Positions 35,515 to 38,958 of a stretch of 38,958 nt of DNA are shown here, one piece after another (positions within the stretch are counted from its first letter, which is position 1; every line of letters starts with the position of its first letter). Source of the stretch: JBIIJL01 sp044233795 (lineage in GTDB: Bacteria; Pseudomonadota; Gammaproteobacteria; Legionellales; Legionellaceae). The stretch lies in assembly GCA_044233795.1 (NCBI GenBank), contig JBIIJL010000011.1, positions 1 to 38,958 of the forward strand, in the 5' to 3' direction. Under the pieces are notes generated by a model that saw only the letters and a program-made list of their open reading frames with translations, had not been told where the DNA came from and ran no database searches. Position numbers and translations under genes: made by a program.

Positions 35515-36660
35515 GTGAATATCCTGATGATCGACTCATCAACAAACCGCTTATTGTCTCTTGATGTCTTTAGAGGTATCACTGTTGCACTAATGATATT
35601 GGTTAATAGCCAGGGTAACAATTCGTCTTACCATCTTTTAAAGCACGCTGAATGGAACGGAGTTACACTTGCTGATTTAGTGTTTCCGTCTTTTATTTTT
35701 ATTCTGGGTGTATCTGTTGTTTTATCTCTAAGTAAAAAACAACAACTTGTAAATTGTCAGCGTGTACTCATCGACAAAATTTTGAAGCGTTCACTTATTT
35801 TGTTTTTTATTGGTTTCCTGCTAGATGCTTTCCCATACCATATTGATTTTTCAACAGCTCGGGTTTTAGGGGTGCTTCAGCGAATTGCTATTTGTTATTG
35901 TTTTTCGTCTTTTTTGTTTATTACCACACGTATCTATACACAGGTCATCATCATGTTGTTTTTAACAATAGGATATTGGCTGTTGATGACACAATTTGCA
36001 CATGGTTTTGATTTAACTAGAATTGGTAATTTAGCGTCATATATTGATACAATATTGATTGGGCCAAAGCATTTATACACTAATGAATACGATCCTGAGG
36101 GTTTGTTAAGCACTTTACCAGCACTAGCTACAACTCTACTGGGTAACTTAACCGGTGCCTGGCTACTTACAGCACATTCTGATAGAACAAAAATTTCAGG
36201 ACTTACAGTATTCGGTTTTATTTCTATGATTATAGGATATCTTTGGGGATTTAGTTTTCCTTTCAATAAATCACTATGGACATCATCATTTGTATTTTGG
36301 ACAGGTGGCATTTCAATTTTGGGATTTGCATTATGCTATTGGTTTCTTGAGGTCAAAGGTGCGCGTAAATGGAGTAGATCTTTCGAACTTTTTGGGATGA
36401 ACGCCCTGCTGGCTTTTGTGTTACATGTTTTTTTTCTGAAGCTACAAGCAATGGTTCATTTACAATTGCAAGATGGAACTTGGGTTAATTTGAGGGTTTA
36501 TATCTCTTCTCATCTGTTTGGTTGGACCTCTGACGCTAATGCGGCATTATTATACGCAATAGTTTATACAATCCTTTGGTTATTGGTGCTACGGTTGTTT
36601 AAAGCGCATACCCTACCCTCAAAAATTTACTACGATGGTGAACCACGCGTTAGGAATTAG
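35515..36660 (+). CDS. NagX/HGSNAT-like membrane acetyltransferase
   Basis: This 381-aa polytopic membrane protein has about ten hydrophobic segments. The N-terminus LSLDVFRGITVALMILVN, then KHAEWNGVTLADLVFPSFIF, matches the acyltransferase family of human HGSNAT and bacterial NagX/DUF5009. His44 in KHAEWNG aligns with the histidine that accepts the acetyl group in HGSNAT. FELFGMNALLAFVLHVFF near residue 290 is another family block. The likely role is transfer of acetyl groups across the membrane to an amino sugar; the substrate is unknown. The start is GTG or ATG 35527, both with weak ribosome sites. Its end overlaps the convergent HD gene by 11 bases. Confidence 0.8.
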   Translation: MNILMIDSSTNRLLSLDVFRGITVALMILVNSQGNNSSYHLLKHAEWNGVTLADLVFPSFIFILGVSVVLSLSKKQQLVNCQRVLIDKILKRSLILFFIGFLLDAFPYHIDFSTARVLGVLQRIAICYCFSSFLFITTRIYTQVIIMLFLTIGYWLLMTQFAHGFDLTRIGNLASYIDTILIGPKHLYTNEYDPEGLLSTLPALATTLLGNLTGAWLLTAHSDRTKISGLTVFGFISMIIGYLWGFSFPFNKSLWTSSFVFWTGGISILGFALCYWFLEVKGARKWSRSFELFGMNALLAFVLHVFFLKLQAMVHLQLQDGTWVNLRVYISSHLFGWTSDANAALLYAIVYTILWLLVLRLFKAHTLPSKIYYDGEPRVRN

Positions 36661-37780
36661 ATACTGTCGCTTCTTCCTCGAAGCCCGCACTATGCAATAG
36701 ATGTTCGATTGGTGGGTAGATTTCTGGGTGTTGTGAGTATTGACGGGCCCGCCCAAGTAAACTAATCGCTGTAGATAGACAGTTTTTTATCTCCTGAATG
36801 GCTGATGGTGTATTTGGTAATTTCTTAAGACGAGTGCAAAATTGTTTTATCAGCATTTTTTTGATGAGGTCATTTGAAAAATACTCTATCTCAGCGCCGG
36901 CAAGATAGATTTCTAAAATACTCTTTGAAGCTTTGCTCATATCATCAAGTATTCTGAAAAATACGAGTTTGTAGCAATTATGAGCTAGTGATAGGGGATC
37001 CATTTCTTTTAGGGTGGTTGTCTCTTCGTCTAAGTGCTTAGTTTGCAACCCAAGGGAATGTTTAGATGCTTTGCTTATGAGTTTTTTATATGGTGGGCAA
37101 AATTGCATTAATAAGTATTTAGCAAACCCATGTGAAGCGCAGAACCCTAAACCAAGACCTAGAGGGGCTAGGATTGAACTCCCCTCATTTGCATGGTTGA
37201 TATGTCCATGAGAAGAATCGTCAATAGATGGGCGAGCAATATCATGAAAAAGCATAGCAAGGATATCGTCTAATCGTAAGCCAAACATGTAAGCCAGTTT
37301 GCCGGCTTGAAGGGCATGTTCTTTTTCTGTAACATTCTCGCGATCATTTATTTGTTCATAAGGTTTTTGAGCAAGATCGTTATTGAGTACGTCAATAATC
37401 AGTGCAATATAGGCTGTTATTTCTTCATTGAGCACTTGGTATACGGGTGGTAGTGCTTCGAGCTCAATCAGAGCGTCCATTGCGTGTTCGCGGTGGGCTA
37501 GAGCGAATGGAGTTGCAAGTAATTGTGTCGGTGGCAGCGACATTGCTCTAACAGGGATTGGAGAAAGATACTGAAGAAAATCGTGAATATTAACACTCGT
37601 TGTTTCTTGCCCGACAAAAAATCCGCGTGATTGTAGTCCTCCAAGAATGGTTGCAAAATCAGGTAAGGCTTTAAGATACGTTTCCATGCAGGTTTCTTTA
37701 AGCGCACTACTGTCAGTAGGTAATGCCCTAAAGAGCGCCGGTGAAATCCCTGAGTATACCTCTTGTTGATTTGCTGCCAT
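36650..37780 (-). CDS. HD-domain protein, putative PhnZ-like diiron oxygenase
   Basis: This 376-aa soluble protein contains an HD domain in its middle. Numbered from this start, His155 (EHALQ), His179-Asp180 (FHDIA), His196 (NHANEG), His217 (SHGFAKYLL) and Asp279/280 (ILDDMSK) line up in order with the iron ligands of PhnZ, as does the pattern SLGLQ. The His-to-HD spacing of 24 equals that of PhnZ as I recall it. The family includes mixed-valence diiron oxygenases as well as phosphohydrolases, so activity and substrate are inferred only. About 145 N-terminal and 90 C-terminal residues are unrecognised. ATG 37780 is preferred over 37795 because AAAGGA sits properly upstream. No phosphonate genes are nearby. 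Confidence 0.7.
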   Translation of the reverse strand: MAANQQEVYSGISPALFRALPTDSSALKETCMETYLKALPDFATILGGLQSRGFFVGQETTSVNIHDFLQYLSPIPVRAMSLPPTQLLATPFALAHREHAMDALIELEALPPVYQVLNEEITAYIALIIDVLNNDLAQKPYEQINDRENVTEKEHALQAGKLAYMFGLRLDDILAMLFHDIARPSIDDSSHGHINHANEGSSILAPLGLGLGFCASHGFAKYLLMQFCPPYKKLISKASKHSLGLQTKHLDEETTTLKEMDPLSLAHNCYKLVFFRILDDMSKASKSILEIYLAGAEIEYFSNDLIKKMLIKQFCTRLKKLPNTPSAIQEIKNCLSTAISLLGRARQYSQHPEIYPPIEHLLHSAGFEEEATVSNS

Positions 37781-37863
37781 TGTGTATCCTTTCATGTGTG
37801 TCGGGTGACTGAATAAGCTATGTCAAATCCTGACTAACTTCAAGTGTGTTTTTGTAATAAGCA

Positions 37864-38469
37864 TCAAGAACCTTTGTCTTTAGAGAAGTATTTGTGCCTT
37901 AATCTATAATACAATACAGCATAGCTGAGCATGCAAAGATGACCAACTACAGCTGCACCCCAGCCGATTATATTAGTTCTAGCATTTAGTAATCCATGTT
38001 GGCTCATTACATACAGTAGGTATATTCCTGTCGGATAGTTAAGTATTACGCTTACAATCAGACCAGGATTGTATTGACGTTTTATGATGCCGACGATGAT
38101 ATGGGTAGTCGCGTTCAATAATGCAAAGCAAGGTAAAACGATACCCCATTCGATATGATGGTGTTGAGCCACAATTGCGAACAATGGAAAGAGAATCCAA
38201 ATGAACGGGATATTAATCCAAAAGACGGAAGCATCAGATAATGGACAATCAGGTATATTTGATTGAAAAATTTTTTGATTAATAAACAGTTTGAATCCAC
38301 CAGGATACGCATGCTCTTCAAATTCATGAAGAAGATATATTGGAACTTGAAGCCATACTAGCCAGATGATTTCATTAAACTGATGTCTTGATGAAATGAG
38401 TATGAGCAATAAAAAAAAAGCGGCAGGCAGACAGCCCACTGGCCACTCTCTATATAATGTTTTTAACAT
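37864..38469 (-). CDS. HXXEE-family integral membrane protein
   Basis: This 201-aa protein has about six hydrophobic segments (roughly residues 10-27, 33-47, 83-101, 106-128, 137-155 and 166-188). The motif His48-x-x-Glu51-Glu52, in LLHEFEEHAYPGGF, defines the HXXEE family. The second family block, NATTHIIVGIIKRQYNPG (His123), is also present. The family function is not known to me. Clustered His/Glu residues at a membrane edge suggest metal binding, which is inference. GGGAG lies six bases before ATG. The gene is 83 bases upstream of the HD gene in the same direction, so they may form an operon. Confidence 0.75.
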   Translation of the reverse strand: MLKTLYREWPVGCLPAAFFLLLILISSRHQFNEIIWLVWLQVPIYLLHEFEEHAYPGGFKLFINQKIFQSNIPDCPLSDASVFWINIPFIWILFPLFAIVAQHHHIEWGIVLPCFALLNATTHIIVGIIKRQYNPGLIVSVILNYPTGIYLLYVMSQHGLLNARTNIIGWGAAVVGHLCMLSYAVLYYRLRHKYFSKDKGS

Positions 38470-38717
38470 ATGCCACTCCCTTTATAGAGCATGTCCGGAT
38501 TTTCAAGGCAATACTATGTATGCTTTGACACTCATAAGGTGAGTATAGTCTATTGTTTATGGCATATGCTTGTTTGATTGACTTGGGTTTGATGGTGGGA
38601 TAAATCGTGAAGGAGAGCGCCCCATCAAGGAGAAACGCTCAAAAACAGGGAATAGTGATATAGATTGAGTCTAGATCTCAGATCCCCTTGATGCCCCGGA
38701 CAAGTCGAAGCGAATAG

Positions 38718-38748
38718 GCTCGGGGTGTAATTGTCAGCACTCCCGAGC
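38718..38748. terminator. Possible terminator hairpin downstream of ssb
   Basis: GCTCGGGGTG (38718-38727) and CACTCCCGAGC (38738-38748) pair over 10 bp with one bulged T around a 10-base loop. It lies directly after the ssb stop on the minus strand. On the minus strand no T-run follows; on the plus strand TTTAT follows. It may end ssb transcription inefficiently or act in both directions. The rest of 38470-38717 holds no recognisable gene, only an 8-bp inverted repeat CATCAAGG/CCTTGATG (38623-38630, 38686-38693). Confidence 0.45.
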
Positions 38749-38758
38749 TTTATGTCAT

Positions 38759-38958
38759 CTAAAATGGAATATCATCATCTAGATCGTCAAACGCATTTTG
38801 AGGTGATTGCGCGGCGGATTCTGGTTTTGTTGTGCTGCCCTGTTGATGATGAGCTGCGGAGGGCGCTTCGTTATGGGGGCCTGCGCCGCCTTTGCTATCT
38901 AGCATTTGGATATCAGAGGCTACAATTTCTGTAGTATACCTGTCTTGTCCTTGAGGGT
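38759..38958 (-). CDS. ssb: Single-stranded DNA-binding protein, C-terminal part
   Basis: This is a partial gene whose 5' part lies beyond the window edge. The minus strand reads QGQDRYTTEIVASDIQMLDS, the end of the SSB OB-fold. A short Gln/Ser/Pro/Ala-rich disordered linker follows, then the tail DDLDDDIPF. The acidic DDDIPF tip is the docking site for replication and repair partners. An open frame on the opposite strand here is an antisense artefact. Confidence 0.95.
   Translation of the reverse strand, partial: PQGQDRYTTEIVASDIQMLDSKGGAGPHNEAPSAAHHQQGSTTKPESAAQSPQNAFDDLDDDIPF

Noticed and set aside
38623..38693. Inverted repeat CATCAAGG/CCTTGATG as ends of an insertion element.
   Set aside because: It has only 8 bp, no transposase between and no target duplication.
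38731..38934. Plus-strand open frame of 67 codons near the window end.
   Set aside because: It is antisense to ssb, whose acidic DDDIPF tail and OB-fold end are unmistakable on the other strand.

Overview
The window is a low-GC gammaproteobacterial chromosome segment. It holds the 3' end of an rRNA operon and then one long, same-direction run of translation and transcription genes. The gene order matches the classic proteobacterial clusters: tRNA-Thr/Tyr/Gly/Thr, tuf, tRNA-Trp, secE-nusG, rplKAJL-rpoBC, the str operon, and the S10, spc and alpha operons. RpoB and RpoC carry the large insertions typical of gammaproteobacteria. EF-Tu and EF-G look to me closest to Legionellales/Coxiella-like lineages, but that placement is inference from memory and not a computed phylogeny.

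Layout. 1-3607: 16S tail, spacer with tRNA-Ala only, 23S, 5S. 3652-5585: four tRNAs, the first tuf copy, tRNA-Trp. 5590-17519: secE, nusG, rplK, rplA, rplJ, rplL, rpoB, rpoC, with an L10-type leader before rplJ and a hairpin between rplL and rpoB. 17521-21856: str operon from a near-consensus promoter (rpsL, rpsG, fusA, second tuf). 21862-26802: S10 operon, joined to str with only a 5-nt gap. 26840-32428: spc operon (rplN to secY-rpmJ) with its own extended -10 promoter. 32509-35396: alpha operon (rpsM, rpsK, rpsD, rpoA, rplQ), closed by a strong intrinsic terminator at 35404-35431. 35515-38958: non-ribosomal genes. These are a NagX/HGSNAT-like membrane acetyltransferase on the plus strand, then on the minus strand an HD-domain protein with a full PhnZ-like set of metal ligands, an HXXEE-family membrane protein, and the 3' end of ssb.

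The first 35 kb builds ribosomes, the two elongation factors, the RNA polymerase core subunits (alpha, beta, beta') and the SecYE translocon. Deviations inside this conserved core include a full-length S14 carrying a CXXC-X12-CXXC zinc ribbon, a 21-residue acidic/glycine-rich insertion in S7, serine in place of a nearly invariant arginine in both EF-Tu copies, and two substitutions in or near the rifampicin region of RpoB.

The only candidate for an undescribed system is the minus-strand pair at 36650-38469: a putative HD-domain diiron oxygenase with long extensions, and an HXXEE membrane protein directly upstream in the same orientation. No function is claimed for the pair. I see no CRISPR array, insertion sequence, prophage or attachment site.
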